From the NCBI RefSeq assembly GCF_025351285.1, contig NZ_JANXWG010000068.1, forward strand, positions 1 to 64,000: a DNA stretch of 64,000 bases, written 5' to 3'. Of this stretch, positions 24,628 to 32,063 are shown piece by piece. The notes under the pieces were generated by a model, which did no database searches, had not been told where the DNA came from, and was given only the letters and a program-made list of their open reading frames with translations. Origin of the DNA: Novosphingobium sp. (lineage in GTDB: Bacteria; Pseudomonadota; Alphaproteobacteria; Sphingomonadales; Sphingomonadaceae). The translations under genes were made by a program, and so were the position numbers. Each line of letters starts with the position of its first letter. Within the stretch, counting starts at the first letter, position 1.

Positions 24628-26061
24628 CTAGCGCCATGCGATGCTGTTCTGCACGCGAAGCTCTACGCGCCGGTTTTCGCGGCGCCCGTCTTCTGTCGTG
24701 TTCTCCCCAACCGGCCGGGTCGAACCGAACCCTGCCGTCGCGAGCCGACCGGCATCGGCAAGACCTGCGCCCTTGAGCGCACGCGCCACCGATTCGGCGC
24801 GCGCCACCGAAAGTTCCTGATTCGACGGGAAGGCCAGCGATGATCGAATCGCCTGATCGTCGGTGTGGCCCTCCACCTTGATGCGGCCCTTGGTGAGGTT
24901 GGCCGCTTCGCTCAGCCGGCCGAACGTGTCGTTCCAACTGCTCGATGCCTCCGCCTGAGCAGAGGCGAACAGCCCCTGGTTGTGCAGGCGGATGACGATG
25001 TCGCTGCCTTCGCGCAGCAGTTCGAGCCGGCCATCGTCGATATCGGGCTTGAGGATCTGACGGATGCGTTCGAATGTGGGCGTCGCGCTTTGGGGCGGGG
25101 GTGCGGGAACTTGCGCGACCCGGCGGCCGACCGCGCGGTCCAGACCGTCGATGGCCGCATCGGCCTTGCCCGAAAGGCGGAACAGCAGCGCGGCAAAAAT
25201 CAGCAGCGCAACCAGCGCAATGCCCGAAAGGATCGCCCACAACGGCACCGGCGGCGCAAACGGCCCGCTGGCGATCGTCTGCCCGCGCCATTGCGGCGAC
25301 AAGTCGGCCGCCTGGGCGCTGCGTTGCCGCTGGATCACGGCCGCCAGCCGTGAACGGCGATCGTTCAACAGCGACTGGCCCCTGGGGTCCAGCGCGGCGC
25401 GGCCTTCGAAGCCCAATGAAAGGCACTGGTACAACAGTTCGACCAGGCGCGGTTCGCGGCCGGGGTCGCGCTCCATCTGTTCGGCGATGCTGAACATGCG
25501 ATCGCCGCCCTGGCTGTCGTTGTGATAGGCCACCAGCAGGCTCTGCCGCGACCACGGGCTGCTGGCGCCCCACGGCGTCGACATAACCGCATCATCGAGG
25601 AACGCACACAGGATATAGTGGCCCAGTTGAACCGATTTCTGCTCCAGCCCCAGTGCACGCGCGCGGCCGGTGAAGGCTTCGAGTTCGTTTGTTGCCAGCC
25701 GCCGCAAAGGTTCGAGCGCGGGGCCGATCGGCAGCGATCGGACATGGCTGGCAAGATGGATCAACCGCCCGGCGGCGGCAACCAGCGGTTCCGGACCGTA
25801 CAACGTCGGTTCGATGGCGGTGAAGTTGATCTCTGCCGGAGCAGCGCCACTGCCTGCGAAGGCTTCGGGCTGGATCGACCGCGGCTGCGGCGGGACGTAG
25901 CCGCCGCTTGTATTGGCAGTAGCACTCGCAGCGCCCCAGGGTGGAGGCGCAGAAGCAGGCGGGAAGCCGCCGGCCGGGGCCGCAGGCCGGGGCGCGCCGG
26001 GGGGTGTTCCGCCTCCGGGGCGAAATACGGTGGCATCGCCATCGTCGTTGTCGTCGCTCAT
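24628..26061 (-). CDS. tssL: T6SS protein TssL with OmpA-like C-terminus
   Basis: The 477-aa protein has a Pro/Gly-rich cytoplasmic tail (1-75) and a DotU domain (about 80-260, with ILCAFLDDAVMSTPWG). A membrane helix (273-295) and a periplasmic OmpA-like peptidoglycan-binding domain (about 345-470, LAFPSNQELSVARAESVARAL) follow. It anchors TssM to the cell wall. The N-terminus MSDDNDDGDATVFRP carries Thr11 in a motif also found in PpkA, reminiscent of the phosphorylated, FHA-bound threonine of Agrobacterium TssL. ATG overlaps the tssK stop (ATGA). Confidence 0.94.
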   Translation of the reverse strand: MSDDNDDGDATVFRPGGGTPPGAPRPAAPAGGFPPASAPPPWGAASATANTSGGYVPPQPRSIQPEAFAGSGAAPAEINFTAIEPTLYGPEPLVAAAGRLIHLASHVRSLPIGPALEPLRRLATNELEAFTGRARALGLEQKSVQLGHYILCAFLDDAVMSTPWGASSPWSRQSLLVAYHNDSQGGDRMFSIAEQMERDPGREPRLVELLYQCLSLGFEGRAALDPRGQSLLNDRRSRLAAVIQRQRSAQAADLSPQWRGQTIASGPFAPPVPLWAILSGIALVALLIFAALLFRLSGKADAAIDGLDRAVGRRVAQVPAPPPQSATPTFERIRQILKPDIDDGRLELLREGSDIVIRLHNQGLFASAQAEASSSWNDTFGRLSEAANLTKGRIKVEGHTDDQAIRSSLAFPSNQELSVARAESVARALKGAGLADAGRLATAGFGSTRPVGENTTEDGRRENRRVELRVQNSIAWR

Positions 26062-27401
26062 GACTGCGCGCCTCGTATTGCCCACATTTCGAGTTCGAGC
26101 CCCGGAACGTCGCCCGCCACGTGCAGCGCGACTGCACCCGACGTGCGCACGGCCTGCCACTGTTCGTGGCGGCTGTTGATGCTGAAGTAGACGGTGTTGG
26201 CGCGGAACGGAATCTGGCGCGGTTCGGCGGCCATCGGGTAGAGATCGGCCCCCGGCAACTGCCGCATCACCAGGTCGCGGATATGTTCGACCGAACCGAT
26301 CTTGGTCCGCCGCGGCATGTTGGCGCGAAGCTGTTCGGTATCGCTCCCGGCGCGCACCGCCAGCACGAACTGCGCGGACGTGAACAACGAACGATCCTGG
26401 ATCTGGCCGACCGAAATGCCGAAAGCGCGCGGTTCGAGCGGGATGGCGACCGCAGTCTGCTCGAACACCTTGCTGAGCGACCGGCGCAAGTCCGCCATTA
26501 CCGCATCGAAGCACAGGCGCTGTTCGCGGTGTGCATAGAGCGGCATGAACTGCGGGCGGTTGGATGAAGCAGTGAAAGTGGACAGTTCGCCCGCCAGCCC
26601 GCACAGCATCCCGTAAAGATCGGCCGGGTGGACCGAAGGCATCACCAGCAAGTGCTTGATTTCGGCTTCGACCCGGTTGATCGTCATCAGCATCAGGAAA
26701 TCGGTGATGTCGGCCACCGCCTTCGCGCCCGGAGTGCCCAGCCGCCCGGCAATCGCCTCGCCCCGCTGGTGCAGCATGCCTTCCAGTTCGTTGAGGAAAC
26801 CGGGCAGGACAGATCCTGCCGCAACCGCCACGCCGCACGGGATAAACCCCGGATCGAGCGTGATCGTATCATCGGCGCGCCGTTCGATCACCCGCGCGAT
26901 CGGCAGCGAGATATAGCCTTCGAGCCCTTCCTGTTCGGTGCGCAAAGACAGTTGCAGCCGGCCGACATTCAGCGCCACCCGCGAAGCGCCGCCATAGACG
27001 GTGTCCGCAGCTTCGAATTCCTCGGCGCGAAAGCGCGGTTCGGCGCGCGTGGTCGAATCGAGCGCGACATCGGCGGTGCCGGCGCGGCGTTCGGGGATGC
27101 ACAAGTGGATCACGCAATCGCGCGTCTCGCGCGACACTTCGAAATGCACCGGCGCCGCGGCTTCCTCGGGCACGCGGAACGGGGTGCCATCTTCGAAAAT
27201 GCCGGCGGCGCGGGTGAGCACGAGCTTGCCGGTCTGCAACGGGCCGGGCGCGATCTGCAATTCGACCAGCCCATAGCCGTGCGAAATCAACGGACGCACC
27301 CGCGCTTCCAGTTGAGCGCCGACAAAACGCTCCAACTGCTGGAAGTGTTGTGGCCGAAGGAACATTCCTTCCGACCAGACGGGCTTGTTTTCCCACGTCA
27401 A
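26058..27401 (-). CDS. tssK: T6SS baseplate protein TssK
   Basis: The 447-aa protein matches the TssK/VasE pattern: N-terminal NKPVWSEGMFLRPQHFQQLER, the shoulder segment GYGLVELQIAPGPLQTGKL, and a C-terminal head with HLAGDVP-type ending (ALHVAGDVPGLELEMWAI). TssK links the baseplate wedge (TssF/G/E) to TssL/M. The start at 27401 gives the standard N-terminus. It lies 27 bp after the FHA gene and overlaps tssL by four bases. Length is typical (about 445 aa). Confidence 0.95.
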   Translation of the reverse strand: MTWENKPVWSEGMFLRPQHFQQLERFVGAQLEARVRPLISHGYGLVELQIAPGPLQTGKLVLTRAAGIFEDGTPFRVPEEAAAPVHFEVSRETRDCVIHLCIPERRAGTADVALDSTTRAEPRFRAEEFEAADTVYGGASRVALNVGRLQLSLRTEQEGLEGYISLPIARVIERRADDTITLDPGFIPCGVAVAAGSVLPGFLNELEGMLHQRGEAIAGRLGTPGAKAVADITDFLMLMTINRVEAEIKHLLVMPSVHPADLYGMLCGLAGELSTFTASSNRPQFMPLYAHREQRLCFDAVMADLRRSLSKVFEQTAVAIPLEPRAFGISVGQIQDRSLFTSAQFVLAVRAGSDTEQLRANMPRRTKIGSVEHIRDLVMRQLPGADLYPMAAEPRQIPFRANTVYFSINSRHEQWQAVRTSGAVALHVAGDVPGLELEMWAIRGAQS

Positions 27402-27428
27402 AAGTGATGACCCCCGTCAATTGCCCGA

Positions 27429-28913
27429 TCAGAATACGGACTTCATGAACTTTTCATAGCCTTCACGGAACGCCATGCTCATCACGCCATTGGCATTCGA
27501 CGTGGCATCGCGTTTCAGCGCTTCGAACACCGTGACATAGATCGCCCAGGTGTCGGGCGAGCGGCGGCCCAGCAGCCCCTTTTTCCCGGCCCCGGCCTTT
27601 TCGGTCAGCTTTTGGATTTCGGCGGGCGCCAGCCGGTCGAAGGCCACCATCATCGCCTGCTGGACGCCCGCCAGCATCGCCAACTGGTGCTTCTTCAGGT
27701 CCTCGAACGACGTCCGCAACGCGTCCTCGCTGCCCATGAAGCCGGGCAAGGGCGGGCCGAGCAGCACCTTGGCCGCGTCGATCGCCGGAAGGTGCTTGAG
27801 CGGGTTGTTGCGCCCGATGCTGAGTTGGGTGCGTTCCACCCGGAATTCGTCCTTGAACGCGGCCCGGTCCTGCAGGATGTCGCACAATCCCAGCACCACT
27901 TGCCGATACATCACGCCGAGCCGGTGCATGGCATCGGGCGGCAGCGCCAGGTCTTCGGGCGTCAACCCCGCGCCTTCGTAGAACGCAGCCCAGTCGGGCC
28001 CGCTTGCCGGGGCTGGCAAACGCGCTTGCGGTACGGGCGGGTTCGCGTTGGCCGGAGCGGGAGAGCGGCCGGGGACCGATGGCATGAACGGATCGGCAAA
28101 GGATTGCGGCCGTTCTGCCACGCCGGGGGAAAACGGATCGAACCCGGGCTGCGCAGCCGGAAATGGCGCGGCAACCGGAGGGGCGGCGGTCGCCCGAGCA
28201 AACGGGTCTGCAAACGGATCGCTTCTGCTGGGCAACGGCAGATCGGGAGCCACCGGATCGAGCCGGGCGGGTGCGATTGCCCAATCCTCGGGAATGCCGA
28301 AATCGTTCGAATGGTTCGACGGATCGGCCATGATCGGCCGCTGGAACGCTTGTCCCATGCCTTCGGCAAGCCCGTAATGGGGCGTAAACGGCGCAGGCTC
28401 ATCGCGCTGGGGCCTGGTATCGAGAAACGCATTTCCGCCCGCCAGGAAATCGTGGATCGCGTTGTCGCCCAGCCCGAAATCGTTTTTGCCGAACGGCTCA
28501 GGCGCCGGGATCGACCAGATATCGTTGACCGCGCCATAATCGCCGAGCGCCGGGCCCGATTGCGGCGGCGCCAGGCGGGCGCCCTGCGCGTCGGCCATGG
28601 TCATGATCGTGATCACGAAATCGTTGATCAGCAGGCGATCGTTCGGGCGAACCTGCACCGGCTGGTGCGGGACGATGCGCGCCGACGGGTCGTTCAGCGC
28701 CACGCCGTTCTTGCTGATATCGGTGACAAACAGGTCAAGTCCGCGCGCCATGATCGTGCAGTGTTCGCGCGAGACGAAGCCGTCATCGTTGGCCAGGACG
28801 ATGTCGCAGGATTTCGCGCTGCGCCCGATCCTGATTTCGCCCGAATCGAATTGCCTGCGGTCGAAATAATTGCCGGCGGGATCGCTCAGCCGGGAAAGCA
28901 GCAATGTCCACAT
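27429..28913 (-). CDS. tagH: T6SS-associated FHA-domain protein (TagH/Fha type)
   Basis: The 494-aa protein has an N-terminal FHA domain (residues ~10-100; IRIGRSAKSCDIVL, VSREHCTI, DISKNGVALND), a long Pro/Gly/Asp-rich linker with many DPFxxP-like pieces, and a C-terminal T6SS FHA-associated helical domain (about 310-494, ending YEKFMKSVF). FHA proteins of this class bind phosphothreonine and activate secretion post-translationally. PpkA, PppA and a TVFRP motif on TssL are all encoded here. A second, shorter FHA protein is at 44870. The gene is 4 bp downstream of the DUF6931-like gene. Confidence 0.93.
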   Translation of the reverse strand: MWTLLLSRLSDPAGNYFDRRQFDSGEIRIGRSAKSCDIVLANDDGFVSREHCTIMARGLDLFVTDISKNGVALNDPSARIVPHQPVQVRPNDRLLINDFVITIMTMADAQGARLAPPQSGPALGDYGAVNDIWSIPAPEPFGKNDFGLGDNAIHDFLAGGNAFLDTRPQRDEPAPFTPHYGLAEGMGQAFQRPIMADPSNHSNDFGIPEDWAIAPARLDPVAPDLPLPSRSDPFADPFARATAAPPVAAPFPAAQPGFDPFSPGVAERPQSFADPFMPSVPGRSPAPANANPPVPQARLPAPASGPDWAAFYEGAGLTPEDLALPPDAMHRLGVMYRQVVLGLCDILQDRAAFKDEFRVERTQLSIGRNNPLKHLPAIDAAKVLLGPPLPGFMGSEDALRTSFEDLKKHQLAMLAGVQQAMMVAFDRLAPAEIQKLTEKAGAGKKGLLGRRSPDTWAIYVTVFEALKRDATSNANGVMSMAFREGYEKFMKSVF

Positions 28914-28917
28914 CGCG

Positions 28918-29526
28918 TCAGGCTTCGAACAGGCGTCGGCGCAGTTCTGTTTGCGCCGCGATTCCGTTCCCCCCCTGCATCAGCGCCACCCCCAGATCCA
29001 GCCAGTCGGCAAACCGCACCCGGCCCTGCAACGCCGGTTCGGACATCAGCAGGATCAGCGCGGTACGCACCGCCAAGCCCGGCAGATGCGGCGGCGGCGC
29101 AACCGGCGGCATACCCCTGGCGACCAGCGAGGGGCCCGCCCAGGACGCAGCAGTGGCAACCCAGGCCGGGGCAAAATCGTTGTTGGCACGGGCCGCGACT
29201 TCACCGGCAGATTCGGCATCGTCATGGCTTGCGCTGCGCACCCATTTCTCGGCGGCCTCCACCGCCGCAGCATCGGCCTTGCGCTGGTCGAGGCCGGGCA
29301 GGATCTGCGAAGCAAGGCAACCCAGCCAGACCACCTCACGATGCGGCAACATCAGCACCAGCGCGCGGACGGCGTCTTCATCCAATTGGGCCGCACGCAG
29401 TGTTTCCAGGTAACGGATTGGGTGTGGATGGCTGGCGAGCATGCCCAGTCCCGCCGGTGACAAATCGGCCTTGGCTTCGAATTCGGCACGTTGGAAACGC
29501 AGCGGGATTGCAGGACTTGTTGCCAT
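28918..29526 (-). CDS. T6SS-associated DUF6931-like protein
   Basis: The 202-aa, helical, Ala/Leu-rich protein has the block VLMLPHREVVWLGCLASQI near residue 60, AAEKWVRS, and PPPHLPGLAVRTALILLM near 150. I associate this pattern with the DUF6931 family found in T6SS loci of alphaproteobacteria. That name is from memory and is the less certain part. No signal peptide is visible. It lies between vgrG and the FHA gene with gaps of 14 and 4 bp, so it is part of the same transcript. Its role in the apparatus is not known to me. Confidence 0.7.
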   Translation of the reverse strand: MATSPAIPLRFQRAEFEAKADLSPAGLGMLASHPHPIRYLETLRAAQLDEDAVRALVLMLPHREVVWLGCLASQILPGLDQRKADAAAVEAAEKWVRSASHDDAESAGEVAARANNDFAPAWVATAASWAGPSLVARGMPPVAPPPHLPGLAVRTALILLMSEPALQGRVRFADWLDLGVALMQGGNGIAAQTELRRRLFEA

Positions 29527-29540
29527 TCTCGATCCCGTCG

Positions 29541-31436
29541 TCAGTTGATCAAAACGACGCCACCCTTGAGGATGAGCGTTGCGTCACCGGTTACCTGGGT
29601 CATCGGAGCCTGCAATGTTGCCTGCCCGCCGGCCTTCATGTCAAGTTTGGCATCGGCGGTGATCTCGATTTTCGGAGCCTTGATCTGGATGCCCGACATT
29701 GTCAGCTTGATGCTGCACGGACCGACAAGGATTTCGATTTCCTTCTTGGATTCAAGCGTGTTCTTGTCGACGACCGTGATCGTCCGGGTTTTCTTGACGT
29801 CGGTGGTATGCTTGCCATCGATCTTCACGGTGCGGTCACGCGTGACCGTCAGCTTCTGGTCGCGCTCGACCGCGAGCGTCTGGTCGCGCTTTACCGTGCC
29901 CCAATCGTCCTGATCGACAATGCGGCGGTAATCGCGGCCGGTGTAAAGGTAGATTTCTTCCTTGCCGGGCTTGTCCTCGAACCGGAATTCCTGGACGATT
30001 TTGCCGTTGCCATCGGTGATCGACCGCCATCCGCTTTGGGTGGGCGTCTTGCGCGGATCGAACGGATAATGCTGCGACGGCGTGTAGATTGTGCCGGCAA
30101 TGAACGGCAGATCCGGATTGCCGTAAAGGAAATCGACGATCACCCGCGTGCCGATCCGCGGCAGGAATTGCGCGCCGTGGCTGCCGTGGGCCCATTGCTG
30201 CTGCACCGCCAGCCAGACAAAGCGCGGCAAGCCCTGCTTCTTGTAGTCTCGGGCGTTCGAGATTTTGACAGGAACCCGAAACTGGTCATCAACCTTGATG
30301 TGCCCGGTCGCGGTGCTGCCGTCATCGTCGATCACGCCCAGCACAGGCCCGCGCGCCAGCCGTTCGTGCGTGGCGACATGCGGCCGCCAGGTCTTGGTGG
30401 AATCGATTGCCTCGAAAAAGTTGCTGTAGCTGCCAGGGCCGGCATTGGGCAGCATCCACGGATCGTAGGCGGAGTGAACGACGCTGGCGAGTACCACCCG
30501 GCGCGGCACGAAATGTGCGTCCTCGAGAATTTCGACGCGACCGCCGGCCTGGAAACCGGGTTCGGTCGAGCTGCCGTGGATCACGTCCGAAGCGTTCGCA
30601 AACTGCTGGTCGTGCGCAGCCTGCCGGGTGGCCACGTCTCCGCTGGCCAAAGCTTCGTAGCCGATGGTCTCGTGATCGTGGGTGTAAACCGCGCCCCACT
30701 TCTCGCTGGCGGTGCCATGCGCCACGAACGGCGTGTCGAGCTTGTTGGGGTTGAACGAAACGTGATTGAACGATCGCGGGGCGGCGCGATACTGGCGTTC
30801 GAGCGATGTAATCGCGCCGGTGGTCGAATGCGGCAGGAAACGCACCGGGCCACCGGGAAAATCGATATAATCGGCCGGCTTGTTGGTCACGATCATCTTG
30901 TGGTGGAAACTGCCCGCTCCCTGATCGTACTTGAAGAAGTACATGATCCCGTCATGGGCAAGCTGGCGCGCAAGAAATTCAAGTTCACTTTCGTCATAGC
31001 GAACCGCATAGCCCCGTTTGGGCGGGCGCGGGGCAACGTTGATCGATTTGACGAGGCCCGTTACTTCACCAGTCAACGCTTCGAAAATATCGATGCTGGA
31101 TTTGTCCTGGATGAACTGCGTTGCCCGCGAATAAGCGAGCGCCTGGTAGGCTGGCCCGATATGGACCTGGATGCGCGGCGAACCGCCATCATCCACCCTA
31201 CGCGCAGCATAGATGCGCCCGGCAAAAGTACGGGCCGCGTTCCAGCCCTGGGCAATTTCGAATTCCGCAAGCTTGCCGATCCAGGACGAAAGATCCGGCT
31301 TTTGTGTCGTCAGCAGTTCGATCGTATAGTCGAACGGTTCCGAAATCGCTTCGCGGGCGTGAACGCTCAGCAGCGCATACTCATCGATCGGCGCGTCAGC
31401 CAGCACCTTGAGATTCAGGAGATGTTTTTCCAGCAT
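29541..31436 (-). CDS. vgrG: T6SS spike protein VgrG (TssI)
   Basis: The 631-aa protein has a gp27-like N-terminus (EHLL-type start, ISEPFDYTIELL, FEIAQGWNAARTFAGRIYAA), the gp44/OB region with LPRIGTRVIVDFLYGNPDLPF, and a gp5-like beta-helix rich in TV.RDQ/RTVKI repeats up to the end (LILKGGVVLIN). There is no extra C-terminal effector domain. ATG at 31436 is preferred over the TTG four codons upstream. It follows hcp by 76 bp with a hairpin in the gap. No PAAR or DUF4123-type adaptor gene follows, so effector loading must use other genes. Confidence 0.95.
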   Translation of the reverse strand: MLEKHLLNLKVLADAPIDEYALLSVHAREAISEPFDYTIELLTTQKPDLSSWIGKLAEFEIAQGWNAARTFAGRIYAARRVDDGGSPRIQVHIGPAYQALAYSRATQFIQDKSSIDIFEALTGEVTGLVKSINVAPRPPKRGYAVRYDESELEFLARQLAHDGIMYFFKYDQGAGSFHHKMIVTNKPADYIDFPGGPVRFLPHSTTGAITSLERQYRAAPRSFNHVSFNPNKLDTPFVAHGTASEKWGAVYTHDHETIGYEALASGDVATRQAAHDQQFANASDVIHGSSTEPGFQAGGRVEILEDAHFVPRRVVLASVVHSAYDPWMLPNAGPGSYSNFFEAIDSTKTWRPHVATHERLARGPVLGVIDDDGSTATGHIKVDDQFRVPVKISNARDYKKQGLPRFVWLAVQQQWAHGSHGAQFLPRIGTRVIVDFLYGNPDLPFIAGTIYTPSQHYPFDPRKTPTQSGWRSITDGNGKIVQEFRFEDKPGKEEIYLYTGRDYRRIVDQDDWGTVKRDQTLAVERDQKLTVTRDRTVKIDGKHTTDVKKTRTITVVDKNTLESKKEIEILVGPCSIKLTMSGIQIKAPKIEITADAKLDMKAGGQATLQAPMTQVTGDATLILKGGVVLIN

Positions 31437-31463
31437 GGTGCTTGGCAATCATCAACAGGGGTT

Positions 31464-31494
31464 GGGCAGCAGCGCCATGCAGCGACCACTGCCC
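31464..31494 (-). terminator. hairpin between hcp and vgrG, possible attenuator
   Basis: GGGCAG and CTGCCC arms enclose 19 nt, 18 nt past the hcp stop codon. A smaller GGCC/GGCC stem precedes it. Such structures often reduce read-through from the highly expressed hcp into vgrG. There is no U run, so I cannot say whether it terminates or protects the hcp mRNA. Confidence 0.35.
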
Positions 31495-31512
31495 ATCGGC
31501 CTGAAACCGGCC

Positions 31513-31989
31513 TTAGCTGGTCTTGGCTTGTGCCAGATCGTAAACCAGATGGGTCGGTGTTGCCTTGCCGGTTGAATCGCGATCGTTCCAGGTCCAGTCG
31601 AACTTGGTGAAGTTCAGCGAAAGCGATTCCGACGGCACTTCGCCGCCAGAGCTTTGGCTGAAGCCGCTGACGATGACATTTTCCAGATCGATCACGGCGT
31701 AAGCCACCGATTCGCCCTTGGCAGTAGCAACGAAGCTGATTGTTGCCTTGTTGTCCTGCTTGCCCATCAGCAGCGCCTTGAACAGGAGCTGGCTCGACTT
31801 GTCGGAGTGTTTGGTCACGGTGATCTCGGAGACGCTCGCCTTGCCGAGTGCGCGGTCGGCACCCTTGGCGTTCGACGAACCGACGCTCAGGCCGGCTCCC
31901 CACTGGAAGCTTTCGATCACGATCTGGTCTTTGAACTTGGAATCCGTGGAATTGCCTTTAACGTCGGCAAACTTCAGGAAAATAGCCAT
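31513..31989 (-). CDS. hcp: T6SS tube protein Hcp (TssD)
   Basis: The 158-aa secreted tube subunit has N-terminal MAIFLKFADVKGNSTD, the loop SFQWGAG, and central blocks SEITVTKHSDKSSQLLFKALL and ISFVATAKGE typical of Hcp1. GGAGG stands 6 nt before the ATG at 31989; the ATG five codons upstream overlaps that ribosome site and is unlikely. It stands alone between clpV and vgrG with a strong ribosome site, consistent with high expression. Confidence 0.96.
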   Translation of the reverse strand: MAIFLKFADVKGNSTDSKFKDQIVIESFQWGAGLSVGSSNAKGADRALGKASVSEITVTKHSDKSSQLLFKALLMGKQDNKATISFVATAKGESVAYAVIDLENVIVSGFSQSSGGEVPSESLSLNFTKFDWTWNDRDSTGKATPTHLVYDLAQAKTS

Positions 31990-32063
31990 TTTCGCCTCCT
32001 TCAAAAATCAATTTGCGGCAATGCCGGATTGGCGGCCCGTCGCGGGGTGGAAACACTTGGACA

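Noticed and set aside
29541-31436. Evolved VgrG with a C-terminal toxin
   Set aside because: The protein ends in the beta-helix with no added domain.
27612-31610. A 1332-codon open frame on the plus strand
   Set aside because: It is wholly antisense to tagH, the DUF6931-like gene, vgrG and part of hcp. Its Arg/His/Pro-rich composition is the usual shadow of GC-rich genes, and the opposite strand encodes clear families.
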